Below are positions 7,354 to 16,441 of a stretch of 64,000 nucleotides of DNA, in pieces. The position numbers were made by a program, and so were the translations under genes. The DNA lies in contig DWUU01000059.1 in the NCBI GenBank assembly GCA_019120575.1, positions 1 to 64,000 of the forward strand, in the 5' to 3' direction. The notes beneath the pieces were generated by a model. It did not search any database. It was not told the DNA's origin and saw nothing but the letters and a program-made list of their open reading frames with translations. Numbering within the stretch: the stretch's first letter is position 1; every line of letters starts with the position of its first letter. Source of the DNA: Candidatus Mediterraneibacter quadrami (GTDB lineage Bacteria > Bacillota > Clostridia > Lachnospirales > Lachnospiraceae).

Positions 7354-8238
7354 TCAGGGAATCTTCACGGATACGGGCTTTCGCCCGATGAATTCCGTGT
7401 AATACCGGAATCCGCAGGATTTCAGCAGTTCGCCCGCCCGGTCAAAGGCCCAGGCCACATGTTCCGGCCGGTGCCCGTCCGCTCCCACCGTCACCATCTC
7501 TCCCCCCAGCTCCCGGTAGCGCTTCAGCACGTCCGGATGGGGATTGGGGAATCCAAGGCCGTATTTCAGCCCGGCGGTGTTCATTTCCAGGGCTTTTCCC
7601 ATGTCGATCAGCTTCTTCAGGACAGCGTCGATCTCATCGGCAAACATCCGGTATGAGTACTCCTCTGCCTGATGCTTCCCGTAGCGCACCACGTAATCCA
7701 GATGGCCCAGCGCGTCAAAGTCGCTGACGCCGTCCAGGCAGCGCAGGGTCTCGACAAACGCCTCCCGGTAGGCTTCCGCGTCCGGCCGCCCTTCAAAGAG
7801 CTTTCCGTAATAGGGGTCCAGCCCCCGGATCAGATGGACGGATCCGATCACATAATCAAACGGGTACTTTCGTACCAGCTCCCGGTACCGGCCGCCCAGA
7901 TGGGGCTGCAGCCCGATCTCGATGCCGATCCGCACATCGAGCCGCCCGCGGTACGCTTCCCTCACCGGCGCAAGGGTCCGGAAATAGGCGTCCGCATCAA
8001 ACCAAAACGGCGTCTCCCCGGGCGTGACAGCCTCGCCCTCCTGGGGCGGGAAATCAAGATCCATATGATCCGTGATGCACACCGCCCTCAGTCCGCGCTC
8101 CGCCGCCGCATCCAGCATGCTCCTGACAGGCGCCTGACTGTCCGTGGAGAATTCCGTATGCATGTGGCAGTCGCTTTGAATCCCGGATCCGCACTCCGGC
8201 GCACCCGGATTCTTCTCCCTGTTCCCGGCCTGATTCAT
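7354..8238 (-). CDS. PHP-domain phosphatase, histidinol-phosphatase (HisJ/HisK) family
   Basis: 294 aa. PHP metal-binding motifs: DCHMHTEFSTDS near residue 25, ITDHMDLD (about 57), a GIEIGLQP segment, and C-terminal GADGHRPEHV. The family hydrolyses histidinol phosphate with a trinuclear metal centre in histidine synthesis. No other his gene is adjacent; a HisA homologue is in this window but about 51 kb away. The start overlaps the 3' end of mnmA by 4 bp, so it is the last gene of the iscR-iscS-iscU-mnmA operon. Family assignment is firm, but PHP subfamilies are easy to confuse, so the substrate is less certain. Confidence 0.8.
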   Translation of the reverse strand: MNQAGNREKNPGAPECGSGIQSDCHMHTEFSTDSQAPVRSMLDAAAERGLRAVCITDHMDLDFPPQEGEAVTPGETPFWFDADAYFRTLAPVREAYRGRLDVRIGIEIGLQPHLGGRYRELVRKYPFDYVIGSVHLIRGLDPYYGKLFEGRPDAEAYREAFVETLRCLDGVSDFDALGHLDYVVRYGKHQAEEYSYRMFADEIDAVLKKLIDMGKALEMNTAGLKYGLGFPNPHPDVLKRYRELGGEMVTVGADGHRPEHVAWAFDRAGELLKSCGFRYYTEFIGRKPVSVKIP

Positions 8239-9305
8239 AGGATCGTTCCTCCTCCCAGCACATATTCGCCGTCATAGAGGACCACCGCCTGACCGGGCGT
8301 CACCGCCCGCTGGGGCTCTTCGAAATGACAGACGATCTCATCTTCACCCGTCTTTTCCACGGTGCACCACGCACCTTTGTGGTTATACCGGATCTTGGCA
8401 AACACACGCTTCGGTTCCGGCAGGTCTTCCACAGACATGAAATTGATCCGGTCTGCCCGCACCGTGCGGGTCAGGGATTCTTCATAGGTTCCGATGACCA
8501 CTTCATTGGTCTCCGGCCGGATCTCCAGCACGAAAGCCGGATGTCCGAGTGCCAGCCCGAGGCCTTTGCGCTGTCCCACCGTATAGTGGATGATCCCTTT
8601 ATGTTTTCCGAGGATCGTCCCGTCCGGCGTGATAAAATTCCCTTCCGGGATCTCCCGGCCCGTATACGCTCTGATAAAAGAGGCGTAATCCCCGTCCGGC
8701 ACAAAGCAGATATCCTGGCTGTCCGGCTTGTCCGCCACCGGAAGGCCGATTTTCTCCGCCATAGCACGGATCTCGTCTTTTGAATACGCGCCGGCCGGCA
8801 TCAGTGTGTGCGCCAGCTGATCCTGGGTCAGGTTATAGAGCGCATAGGTCTGATCCTTTGTAAGGGACGCGGAACGCCGGATGGCATAACGGCCGTTTTC
8901 CAGTTTTTCGACCCGCGCGTAATGTCCGGTGGCGATATAATCCGCCCCGATGGCCCGGCTCCGGTCAAGCAGGGCCTCCCACTTTACGTACCGGTTACAG
9001 GCAATGCACGGATTCGGGGTGTGGCCGTGCAGATACTCATCCGCAAAGTAGTCGATCACATTGTTCCGGAAATCCTCTCTGAAGTTCATCACATAATACG
9101 GAATGCCGAGTGCAGCCGCCACTCCACGGGCGTCCTCCACGGCGCTTAAGCCGCAGCACCCGCCGTTCTCCTCCACGGAACAGGCGTCTTCCTCCTGCCA
9201 GATCTGCATGGTGACGCCGATCACATCGTATCCCTGCTCTTTCAGAAGGTATGCGGCTACCGAAGAGTCCACGCCGCCCGACATTCCCACGACGACTCTG
9301 CTCAT
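8235..9305 (-). CDS. mnmA: tRNA-specific 2-thiouridylase
   Basis: Installs the 2-thio group on wobble U34 of Lys, Glu and Gln tRNAs, using sulfur passed from a cysteine desulfurase. 356 aa, normal length. PP-loop SGGVDSSVAAY at the N-terminus, catalytic cysteines in NPCIACN and SQDICFV (about residues 100 and 200), and the GHYARV and VGQRKGLGLALG motifs are present. It overlaps iscU by 1 bp and the PHP gene by 4 bp, so translation is coupled. Being downstream of iscS-iscU puts the sulfur donor and acceptor in one operon. Confidence 0.97.
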   Translation of the reverse strand: MSRVVVGMSGGVDSSVAAYLLKEQGYDVIGVTMQIWQEEDACSVEENGGCCGLSAVEDARGVAAALGIPYYVMNFREDFRNNVIDYFADEYLHGHTPNPCIACNRYVKWEALLDRSRAIGADYIATGHYARVEKLENGRYAIRRSASLTKDQTYALYNLTQDQLAHTLMPAGAYSKDEIRAMAEKIGLPVADKPDSQDICFVPDGDYASFIRAYTGREIPEGNFITPDGTILGKHKGIIHYTVGQRKGLGLALGHPAFVLEIRPETNEVVIGTYEESLTRTVRADRINFMSVEDLPEPKRVFAKIRYNHKGAWCTVEKTGEDEIVCHFEEPQRAVTPGQAVVLYDGEYVLGGGTIL

Positions 9306-9748
9306 TAATATTCCTCTTCTTCCTCTTCTTCGCCCTCATGGATATCGGACTTCGGCTTCTCCAGTCCTTCGATCTTGATGCCGTTCTTCTCTGCATAGTC
9401 CCAGAGCGCCGCGTGGATGGCTTCTTCCGCCAGCAGGGAACAGTGCACCTTCACCGGCGGCAGGCCGTCCAGCGCCTCCATGACCGCTTTATTCGTCACT
9501 TCCATGGCTTCCTGAACGCTCTTGCCTTTCACAAGTTCGGTGGCCATACTGCTGGTCGCCACCGCCGCGCCGCAGCCGAATGTCTTGAACTTCACATCCC
9601 GGATGATCTGGTTCTCATCGATATCCAGATAGATCCTCATGATGTCGCCGCATTTCGCATTGCCGACCGTGCCCACGCCGCTGGCGTTCTCGATCTCTCC
9701 TACATTTCTCGGATGCTGAAAATGATCCATTACCTTCTCTGTATACAT
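9305..9748 (-). CDS. iscU: Fe-S cluster scaffold protein, NifU N-terminal/IscU type
   Basis: 147 aa. Assembles Fe-S clusters on three conserved cysteines, here C33 (NAKCGD), C59 (TFGCG) and C103 (VHCSLL), with sulfur from the IscS encoded upstream. The C-terminus is odd: after about residue 136 it ends in a run of seven glutamates and a tyrosine, an acidic tail absent from the minimal IscU fold. The gene overlaps mnmA by 1 bp. Scaffold function follows from the family; a role for the acidic tail is unknown. Confidence 0.93.
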   Translation of the reverse strand: MYTEKVMDHFQHPRNVGEIENASGVGTVGNAKCGDIMRIYLDIDENQIIRDVKFKTFGCGAAVATSSMATELVKGKSVQEAMEVTNKAVMEALDGLPPVKVHCSLLAEEAIHAALWDYAEKNGIKIEGLEKPKSDIHEGEEEEEEEY

Positions 9749-9772
9749 TCTTCTATTCCTCCTGATGAATCC

Positions 9773-10963
9773 TTACTGATTTTTCTCCTGCTTCTTTACA
9801 AAATCCTCGTACAGCGGAGACATGCTCCGAAGCTGCGCCACGATTTCCTTCAGATTGTCCACAACATAATCCACGTCTTCTTTCGTCGTCTCCTCATCCA
9901 GCGTCATGCGAAGCGACCCGTGGGCGATCTCGTGGGGAAGCCCGATGGCCAGCAGCACGTGGGACGGATCCAGAGATCCGGACGTGCAGGCGGATCCGCT
10001 GGAGGCGCAGATGCCCTTCATATCCAGCATGATCAGAAGGGATTCGCCCTCGATGAAACGGAAGCTGAAGTTGACATTGTTCGGAAGACGTTTCGTCCGG
10101 TCGCCGTTGAGCCGGCAGTACAGAATCTCCTTCTCAATCCGGCTGATCAGGTAATCCCTGATTTCCGTTTCCTGATCCATCCGCGCTTTCATGGACGCCG
10201 CCGCCAGTTCCACCGCTTTCCCCAGGCCCACGATGCCCGGCACATTTTCCGTGCCCGCGCGGCGCTTCCGCTCCTGGGCGCCGCCGTGGATAAAGGAACG
10301 GATCTTCACGCCCTTCCGGATGTAGAGGAACCCGATCCCCTTCGGCCCGTTCAGCTTGTGCCCGCTGGCGCTGAGCATATCGATATTGCATTCATCCACA
10401 TTGATGGGCACATGGGCGAACGCCTGCACCGCATCGGTGTGGAACAGGATCCCGTGCGCGCGGGCGATCTTTCCGATCTCGGCGATGGGCTCGATGGTCC
10501 CGATCTCATTGTTTGCAAACATGATGGAGATGAGAATTGTGTCCGGACGGATGGCCGCCTCCACAGCCGCCGGATCGACCAGCCCGTTCTCATCTACATC
10601 CAGATAGGTCACCTCATAGCCCCGCTTCTCCAGATATGCGCAGGTGTGGAGGATGGCATGATGCTCAATCTTACTGGTAATGATGTGCTTTCCTTTCTCC
10701 GCATAAGCCTCGGCCGTGGCGGTCAGCGCCCAGTTGTCCGACTCCGTGCCGCCTGCAGTAAAGTAGATCTCATTGGCTTTCGCCCCAAGCACGCCGGCGA
10801 TGATCTCCCGCTGCTTTGCGATCACTTCTTTATTCGCGGACGCGAATCCGTATACACTGGACGGATTACCGTAATGCTCTGTAAAATACGGCAGCATTGC
10901 CGCTACGACTTCCGGTGATGTTTTCGTTGTTGCCGCATTATCTAAATAAATCAGTTTATTCAT
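9773..10963 (-). CDS. iscS: Cysteine desulfurase (NifS/IscS family)
   Basis: PLP enzyme that removes sulfur from cysteine for Fe-S clusters and tRNA thiolation. 396 aa from MNKLIYLDNAATT at 10963, preceded by AGGAGG; an upstream extension of the frame lies inside iscR and is rejected. PLP-binding SKIEHHAIL and lysine in SASGHKLNGPKG (about 200), and the catalytic cysteine loop SSGSACTSG (about 325), show the active site is intact. The start overlaps iscR by 8 bp. The loop identifies a group I (IscS/NifS-like) enzyme. Confidence 0.96.
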   Translation of the reverse strand: MNKLIYLDNAATTKTSPEVVAAMLPYFTEHYGNPSSVYGFASANKEVIAKQREIIAGVLGAKANEIYFTAGGTESDNWALTATAEAYAEKGKHIITSKIEHHAILHTCAYLEKRGYEVTYLDVDENGLVDPAAVEAAIRPDTILISIMFANNEIGTIEPIAEIGKIARAHGILFHTDAVQAFAHVPINVDECNIDMLSASGHKLNGPKGIGFLYIRKGVKIRSFIHGGAQERKRRAGTENVPGIVGLGKAVELAAASMKARMDQETEIRDYLISRIEKEILYCRLNGDRTKRLPNNVNFSFRFIEGESLLIMLDMKGICASSGSACTSGSLDPSHVLLAIGLPHEIAHGSLRMTLDEETTKEDVDYVVDNLKEIVAQLRSMSPLYEDFVKKQEKNQ

Positions 10964-11405
10964 TTCCTGCCTCCTGTAATTTCTCTGTCTTTTTCCGGCT
11001 CTCTTCCACCAGCTGGTCCAGCATGATCTCATCCACAGTCCGGCTGATGCTCTCATTGATCCGCTTCCAGACATATTTTGATACGCAGCTGTCTGCAGAT
11101 TTGCAGCCGCCGTCCGGATCAAGCCCCGGACACTCCACCGGTTCCAGATTTCCCTCCAGCGCCCGCAGAACATCGCCCACGGAGATTTCTTTCATATCCT
11201 TCGCCAGCACATATCCGCCTCCGGCGCCCCGGATGCTCCGGACCAGCCCCGCCTTTTTGAGCAGGGCCACCAGCTGCTCCAGATACCGTTCCGATATATC
11301 CTGCCGCTCTGAGATGCTGATGATGGATACCGGCGCGTCCCCGCTGTGCTGGGCGAGGTCGATCATTGCGCGCAGCCCGTATCTTCCTTTTGTTGACAGT
11401 TTCAT
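10956..11405 (-). CDS. iscR: Rrf2-family regulator, IscR-like Fe-S sensor
   Basis: 149 aa from MKLSTKGRYGLRAM. Winged helix in residues 1-65 with the Rrf2 recognition helix segment (SERYLEQLVALLKKAGLV). Three cysteines, C92, C101 and C107, form the cluster-binding loop. The family represses the isc operon when loaded with a cluster. It is first in iscR-iscS-iscU-mnmA-PHP, and a dyad between promoter and start fits autoregulation. CymR-type regulators share the fold but usually lack these cysteines, so IscR-like is preferred. Confidence 0.9.
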   Translation of the reverse strand: MKLSTKGRYGLRAMIDLAQHSGDAPVSIISISERQDISERYLEQLVALLKKAGLVRSIRGAGGGYVLAKDMKEISVGDVLRALEGNLEPVECPGLDPDGGCKSADSCVSKYVWKRINESISRTVDEIMLDQLVEESRKKTEKLQEAGNE

Positions 11406-11455
11406 AGCTTCACCTTCTCTGTATGTTCCATTCATTTCCATTCCGGTGTTTTATT

Positions 11456-11474
11456 CCCTAGTTAATTACTGGGG
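11456..11474. promoter_or_regulatory. Operator candidate of the isc operon
   Basis: CCCTAGTTAATTACTGGGG is a dyad (CCC-AGT / ACT-GGG) just downstream of the iscR promoter, where a repressor would block transcription. Assignment to IscR is by position only. Confidence 0.5.
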
Positions 11475-11485
11475 ATTTCTTAAGT

Positions 11486-11514
11486 AGAATAGCACCTTCC
11501 GCCTGTTCTGTCAA
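11486..11514 (-). promoter_or_regulatory. Promoter of the isc operon
   Basis: TTGACA (complement of 11509-11514), 17-bp spacer, TATTCT (complement of 11486-11491). It gives a leader of about 75 nt before iscR. Confidence 0.8.
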
Positions 11515-11563
11515 GGCGGAAGCTTACATATATTGTAAAAACTCTGACCCGGAGCTGATCCTC

Positions 11564-12931
11564 ATGTCAGCAAAACATAAACTCTTCCGGAACGCGGCCC
11601 TCCTGACTGCCGCAGGCTTTACAAGCCGCATCTTCGGATTCCTGTTCCGCATCTTCTTAAGCCGGTCTTTCGGGGAGGAAAGCGTCGGCCTCTATCAGAT
11701 GATTTTCCCGCTGTACGTTTTATGTCTCTCCATAAGTACGGCAGGACTGCAGACCGCCGTTTCGCGAATCACGGCAGAGAAGACCGCGCTTGGCCAAAAC
11801 GAAGAGGCAGAACGCGTCCTGAAAGCCGCGCTCTGCCTCGCAGTGGGTGTTTCTTTTATAGAAATTCTGGTGATCCAGAACCTTGCTGAATTCATCTCCG
11901 TTTCATTCACCGGGGATGCACGATGCCTTGATCTGATCCTTATTATTTCCTACGCTCTCCCTTTCGCCGCCGTCCACAGCTGTATCTGCGGACGAAGTCT
12001 GGGGCTTGGCGATGCAAAACTGCCGGCTGCGGGCCAGCTGACAGAACAGGCCGTACGGATCCTGACAACTGTTCTTCTCTGGTTGTCCCTGCGTGCGTCG
12101 GGCCTGACTCCTTCGATCCGCCTGGCCGCCGCCGGCGTAGTGACGGGAGAACTGGCCGCCGCCTTATATTCCATCCTGGTTCTTCGCCGGATGTCGCCCG
12201 TTTTCTGCAGTCCACCTGCCGGCAGACGGAGGGCCCGCGGCACATTTCCCCGCATCCGTTCCTCTCTCCGGGAGCTGCTCGCTTTCTCCGTGCCGCTGAC
12301 CGCAAACCGGACCGCCCTTACGCTGCTCCAGAGCATTGAAGCCGCGTCCATCCCTTCCTGCCTCATCCGGTACGGGATGTCCGCCCCGGAAGCCGTCAGT
12401 ATGTATGGCGTGCTGACCGGCATGGCGCTCCCATGCATCCTGTTTCCGTCGGCCCTCACCGGATCCGTCGGCACCGTCCTTCTCCCTGCCGTCAGCGCAG
12501 CCAGTACGTCCGGGAACCGGCAGTCTCTGTTCCGGCTTCTCCGGAGAGCGGTCGGGAGCTGTTTTGCGCTGGGGCTTGCCTGCTGTCTCTTCTTCCTGAT
12601 CTTCGGACATATGATCGGGCTTGTTCTGTTCGGCAGCGAAGATGCGGGACGATTCATCATCACGCTGGCATGGATCTGTCCGTTCCTCTATGTCAACTCC
12701 TCGCTTCTGAGCGCCATCAACGGATATGGAAGAACCGGCTCCGTCTTTCTGATCAGTCTGGCCGGCCTTCTCATCCGCATCACCGGCGTCTTCCTGGCTG
12801 TTCCCCGGTTCGGGATCCGGGCATATCTGTGGGCGCTGCTTGGCGCGCAGCTGTGCACCTCCGTTCTCGCATCCGCCGTTCTGATCCGACTGAGCGGTAA
12901 GATCACGCCCTCATCTGAAACAGGGCGGTAA
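11564..12931 (+). CDS. spoVB: Polysaccharide flippase, SpoVB/MATE-like (MOP superfamily)
   Basis: 455 aa integral membrane protein with about 12-14 hydrophobic segments. The N-terminus (NAALLTAAGFTSRIFGFLFR-type, with RSFGEESVGLYQMIFPLY) is the standard opening of the stage V sporulation protein B group, which moves lipid-linked precursors across the membrane during spore cortex synthesis. Plus-strand gene, divergent from the isc operon and overlapping spoIIM convergently by 29 bp. Ribosome site GGAGCTGATCCTC before ATG is moderate. Lipid II or teichoic-type flipping by a non-sporulation paralog is the alternative. Confidence 0.85.
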   Translation: MSAKHKLFRNAALLTAAGFTSRIFGFLFRIFLSRSFGEESVGLYQMIFPLYVLCLSISTAGLQTAVSRITAEKTALGQNEEAERVLKAALCLAVGVSFIEILVIQNLAEFISVSFTGDARCLDLILIISYALPFAAVHSCICGRSLGLGDAKLPAAGQLTEQAVRILTTVLLWLSLRASGLTPSIRLAAAGVVTGELAAALYSILVLRRMSPVFCSPPAGRRRARGTFPRIRSSLRELLAFSVPLTANRTALTLLQSIEAASIPSCLIRYGMSAPEAVSMYGVLTGMALPCILFPSALTGSVGTVLLPAVSAASTSGNRQSLFRLLRRAVGSCFALGLACCLFFLIFGHMIGLVLFGSEDAGRFIITLAWICPFLYVNSSLLSAINGYGRTGSVFLISLAGLLIRITGVFLAVPRFGIRAYLWALLGAQLCTSVLASAVLIRLSGKITPSSETGR

Positions 12932-13457
12932 ACGCCCGGACCAATTCCGGATTCACCCAGAGTTCCAGAACGATCCCCGCTGCCATGGCCGCGATCACAA
13001 ATATCGTCTTCTGACGGTTCCACCGGGTTCCCGGGGCGCTTATGCAATACCAGAGCAGAATCACGAACGCGGGGATGTAAAAGAGAAACTGCGGCAGAAG
13101 CGCTGCCGCACAGAGCAGGCTCCCCCTAAGCCCCAGCCCGTATACCGCAGAGGATACGGTCACGCCGCCGGTAAAGCCCGTCCACAAAAGGAACAGGATT
13201 GCGGCGGCCTTTCGAAGTCTGGTAAATGAAACCGCTGCCAGAAGGAGCAGCGGGACCGCCCGGAGACGGATGAGATACGGAAGATACGACCGGATGTCAA
13301 TCTGCATATCGGCAAACTGAGACAGAAAAAGATCACTGAATATTCCGGCCTCCGCCATATATTTCTCTGCGGCAAAATTTACATAAATAATGCCAAGCAA
13401 AAACCCCGGCACGAAAAAGGCAAGCATCTGCCTTTTCCCTAAATGAAATATCCTCAT
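12903..13457 (-). CDS. Stage II sporulation protein M-like membrane protein
   Basis: 184 aa with an N-terminal FFVPGFLLGIIYVN transmembrane helix followed by four or five more. The PGFLLG opening, the spacing of helices and the size match SpoIIM of Clostridia, which works with SpoIID and SpoIIP in peptidoglycan remodelling during engulfment. Overlap of 29 bp with spoVB tail-to-tail means the two mRNAs are antisense at their 3' ends. Assignment rests on topology and size rather than a decisive motif. Confidence 0.65.
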   Translation of the reverse strand: MRIFHLGKRQMLAFFVPGFLLGIIYVNFAAEKYMAEAGIFSDLFLSQFADMQIDIRSYLPYLIRLRAVPLLLLAAVSFTRLRKAAAILFLLWTGFTGGVTVSSAVYGLGLRGSLLCAAALLPQFLFYIPAFVILLWYCISAPGTRWNRQKTIFVIAAMAAGIVLELWVNPELVRAFTALFQMRA

Positions 13458-13525
13458 ACAACCTCCTTACCGCCTCACATTACGGCGGATATTTCATTAT
13501 ATGCCGGGGTTTTTCACATATACTT

Positions 13526-14074
13526 TTATTTCCCGTATTTTGCGGCGTAAGCCATCAGTGACGCAACCGTTTTGGCGTCCTCGATCTCGCCCGAGAAAAT
13601 CTTTTCCTTCAGGTCGTCCAGAGAATACGCCTTCAGATCGATAAACTCGTCCTCGTCCAGATGCTGTCTGGACGGGATCAGATCTTTCGCCACATATACT
13701 TCGATCTTTTCATTACAGAACGCCACCGTTGTCCGCAGCGTGATCAGCCACTCCAGATTCTCGCTCCGGTACCCGGTCTCCTCTTCCAGTTCACGGGACG
13801 CGCAGGCGAGACCCGGTTCATCTTCGGCGTCCAGCGCACCGGCCGGGATCTCCAGCGTATAGCGCTCCAGCGCATTCCGGTACTGCCGCACCATAAGGAT
13901 TCTGCCGTCATCCGTAACCGGAACGACGGCCGCCGCCCCTTTGTGTTTGATAAAATCCCAGATCGCCGTATGGGTTCCGTCTTCACCGGTGATCTCCATC
14001 GTATCCTGATAGAAATCAACGATCCTGCCTCTGAATTTCAATTCTCTGTTAATGCGTTTTATATGCTGGTCCAT
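13526..14074 (-). CDS. NUDIX hydrolase, ADP-ribose pyrophosphatase type
   Basis: 182 aa. The Nudix box reads GALDAEDEPGLACASRELEEETG (split here: GALDAEDE, then RELEEETGY, about 88-110) with the catalytic glutamates present. The N-terminal VDFYQDTMEITGEDG strand region and VRQYRNALE precede it, as in ADP-ribose pyrophosphatases. Likely hydrolyses ADP-ribose to AMP and ribose 5-phosphate. Start follows AGGAGG. Single gene between spoIIM and the rny terminator. Confidence 0.88.
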   Translation of the reverse strand: MDQHIKRINRELKFRGRIVDFYQDTMEITGEDGTHTAIWDFIKHKGAAAVVPVTDDGRILMVRQYRNALERYTLEIPAGALDAEDEPGLACASRELEEETGYRSENLEWLITLRTTVAFCNEKIEVYVAKDLIPSRQHLDEDEFIDLKAYSLDDLKEKIFSGEIEDAKTVASLMAYAAKYGK

Positions 14075-14135
14075 ATGCTCCTCCTGTATTTTATTTCCCG
14101 CCGGATCTTTCAGGATCCGCAGGGGGTTATCATAA

Positions 14136-14164
14136 AAGAAGGCCCTCGTCTTTCGACAAGGGCC
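14136..14164 (-). terminator. Terminator of rny
   Basis: GGCCCTTGTC-GAAA-GACGAGGGCC stem (one mismatched pair) followed by TTCTTTT on the minus strand, 29 bp after the rny stop. Confidence 0.88.
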
Positions 14165-14192
14165 GGTCCTTTATCTGTTGCTATGATCCAGG

Positions 14193-15740
14193 TTATTTCG
14201 CGAAATCTGTTGCCCGCGATTCTCGGATGACATTTACTTTGATCTGTCCCGGATATTCCAGTTCGAATTCGATCTGCTTTGCAATATCCCTGGCCAGAAG
14301 CACCATATCGTCATCAGATACCTGCTCTGGAACTACCATAACACGAATCTCTCTTCCTGCCTGAATGGCAAAAGACTTATCCACCCCTTTAAACTGGTTG
14401 GTAATATCTTCTAACTGTTTCAATCTGTTTGTGTATGTTTCGATCGTCTCACGTCTTGCGCCCGGCCTTGCCGCGGAGATCGTATCTGCCGCCTGCACGA
14501 CGCAGGCAACCAGCGTCTGAGGCTCCACATCTCCGTGATGTGCCTCAACCGCATTGATGACGGTCGGGGATTCTTTGTACTTTCTGCAAAGATCCACACC
14601 GATCTGGATGTGGGATCCCTCTACGTCATGGTCGATCGATTTTCCTATATCATGGAGAAGTCCGGCTCTCTTGGCCATCCTTACATCGATTCCGATCTCA
14701 CCCGCAAGCAGTCCTGCCAGCTGGGCAACTTCGATAGAATGCTTCAGTGCATTCTGTCCGTAACTTGTACGGAACTTCATGCGTCCGAGGAGACGGATCA
14801 GTTCCGGATGAATGCCCGGTACGCCGACTTCAAGAGCGGCCGCCTCTCCTTCCTCGCGGATCATGGCGTCAACTTCCTTCTGAGCCTTCTCGACCATCTC
14901 TTCGATTCTTGCCGGATGGATGCGTCCGTCCACAATCAGCCGCTCGAGGGCAATTCTTGCCACTTCACGGCGGATCGGATCAAATCCTGACAGTACAACC
15001 GCCTCCGGTGTATCGTCAATAATCAGCTCGACGCCTGTCAGAGTCTCAAGGGTGCGGATATTCCGTCCCTCACGGCCGATGATGCGGCCTTTCATTTCAT
15101 CGCTCGGAAGCTGTACGACGGAGATCGTCGTCTCAGCAACATGATCAGCGGCGCATCTCTGGATGGCATTAACGACGTATTCTTTCGCCTTCTTGTCAGC
15201 GTCTTCCTTCGCCTGAGCCTCCAGCTCCCTGACCATCTTCGCGGTGTCATGCTTGACATCTTCTTCAACAGTTTTCAACAGATATTCTTTTGCCTGTTCG
15301 GAGGTAAGTCCTGAGATTCGTTCCAGTTCCTGCACACGTTTCTGATTCAATTCCTCTACCCTGGCTTCGCGCTGGCGGAGTTGTTCTTCCTTTGCCGACA
15401 GTTTTGATTCCCGGTGTTCAAGAGAATCTGACCGTTTTTCCACTGCTTCCTCTTTTGCAAGCACGCGTTTTTCGTAGCGCTGCAGTTCAGCTCTTCGTTC
15501 CTTGGTTTCTTTTTCGAGTTCATTCTTTGTCTTGATGGACTCTTCCTTTACTTCCAAAAGAGCTTCTTTCTTCGTTGTCTCAGCAGTTTTCACAGCATCG
15601 TCGATAATCTCCCTTGCTTTCGCCTCCGCATTGCCGATCTTGTTCTCGGCATTTTTCTTCAGACTGGAGACCGTTGCAAAATGGGAAATGATCCCAACTA
15701 TCAACGCGAGGGCCACGGCAATGATAATCGTAATGATCAT
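14193..15740 (-). CDS. rny: Ribonuclease Y
   Basis: 515 aa endoribonuclease that initiates mRNA decay at the membrane. N-terminal transmembrane helix (residues 2-22), a long charged coiled coil (about 25-200), a KH domain ([17 protein letters not shown], about 215-232) and an HD domain with [12 protein letters not shown] (about 365). Length and domain order are those of the family. It follows recX-recA, an order common in Clostridia, but has its own strong ribosome site (AAGGAGGTG) and terminator. Confidence 0.97.
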   Translation of the reverse strand: MIITIIIAVALALIVGIISHFATVSSLKKNAENKIGNAEAKAREIIDDAVKTAETTKKEALLEVKEESIKTKNELEKETKERRAELQRYEKRVLAKEEAVEKRSDSLEHRESKLSAKEEQLRQREARVEELNQKRVQELERISGLTSEQAKEYLLKTVEEDVKHDTAKMVRELEAQAKEDADKKAKEYVVNAIQRCAADHVAETTISVVQLPSDEMKGRIIGREGRNIRTLETLTGVELIIDDTPEAVVLSGFDPIRREVARIALERLIVDGRIHPARIEEMVEKAQKEVDAMIREEGEAAALEVGVPGIHPELIRLLGRMKFRTSYGQNALKHSIEVAQLAGLLAGEIGIDVRMAKRAGLLHDIGKSIDHDVEGSHIQIGVDLCRKYKESPTVINAVEAHHGDVEPQTLVACVVQAADTISAARPGARRETIETYTNRLKQLEDITNQFKGVDKSFAIQAGREIRVMVVPEQVSDDDMVLLARDIAKQIEFELEYPGQIKVNVIRESRATDFAK

Positions 15741-15826
15741 TGCGCAGGAGCACCTCCTTATTTAATTTTCATTGTACATAATACTTAAATACAACAGTTA
15801 AATTTTATACTGTTTTCACAACAATG

Positions 15827-16441
15827 TCAAGCATCGGATGTATAATTTTGTATCACTTGACGGACGGTCTCATAACTGAATCCTTTTCTTGCCAGATACC
15901 CGTATATCCGCTGCATTTCCCGCTCATCCGCGCGCGCCGGATCAAACCTCTTTTTCTCCAGAAGGCGTCTTACCGCGTCAGACTCTCCACCCTCGTCACC
16001 GCACGCTTCAAAGGCGTCATCGATCAGATCTGACGGCACGCCTTTCTGCTGGAGCTGCGCCCGGATTTCCCGCCGGCTTTTCATCCCCTGCCGGCTGCGG
16101 ACATAGTTCTCCGCGTACCGGGCGTCATTGAGATATCCGAAAGATTTTACATATTCCACCGCAGCGTCGATGATCTCCGGCGGGTACAGGCCGAGCCGGA
16201 GTTTTTCGCGGAGCGCATTCTCGGTGCGGTCCATATCACTTAAGAGATGCATCGCCCGGAGTTTTGCCCGTTTCAGCAGTACCTCTGAACAGATCTTCTG
16301 CCGAGTCTCCTCTGAAAGTTCTTCACCTTCCCGGATATGAAAACGGGAAAGTTCGCCTTTGTAAAGTACAAAGGCGAATTTCCCATCTATGGATACTTTA
16401 TATTTTGTTTTGGAACAGGGCTCGATCGCGGTAACTGTCAC
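15827..16441 (-). CDS. recX: RecA regulator RecX
   Basis: 204 aa, helix-rich, with the RecX repeats: [28 protein letters not shown] first repeat, [18 protein letters not shown] second, and [30 protein letters not shown] third. RecX binds RecA filaments and limits their extension. It overlaps the 3' end of recA by 4 bp, so it is translationally coupled and SOS-regulated through the recA promoter. The N-terminal domain has the basic [20 protein letters not shown] opening typical of Firmicute RecX. Confidence 0.93.
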   Translation of the reverse strand: MTVTAIEPCSKTKYKVSIDGKFAFVLYKGELSRFHIREGEELSEETRQKICSEVLLKRAKLRAMHLLSDMDRTENALREKLRLGLYPPEIIDAAVEYVKSFGYLNDARYAENYVRSRQGMKSRREIRAQLQQKGVPSDLIDDAFEACGDEGGESDAVRRLLEKKRFDPARADEREMQRIYGYLARKGFSYETVRQVIQNYTSDA

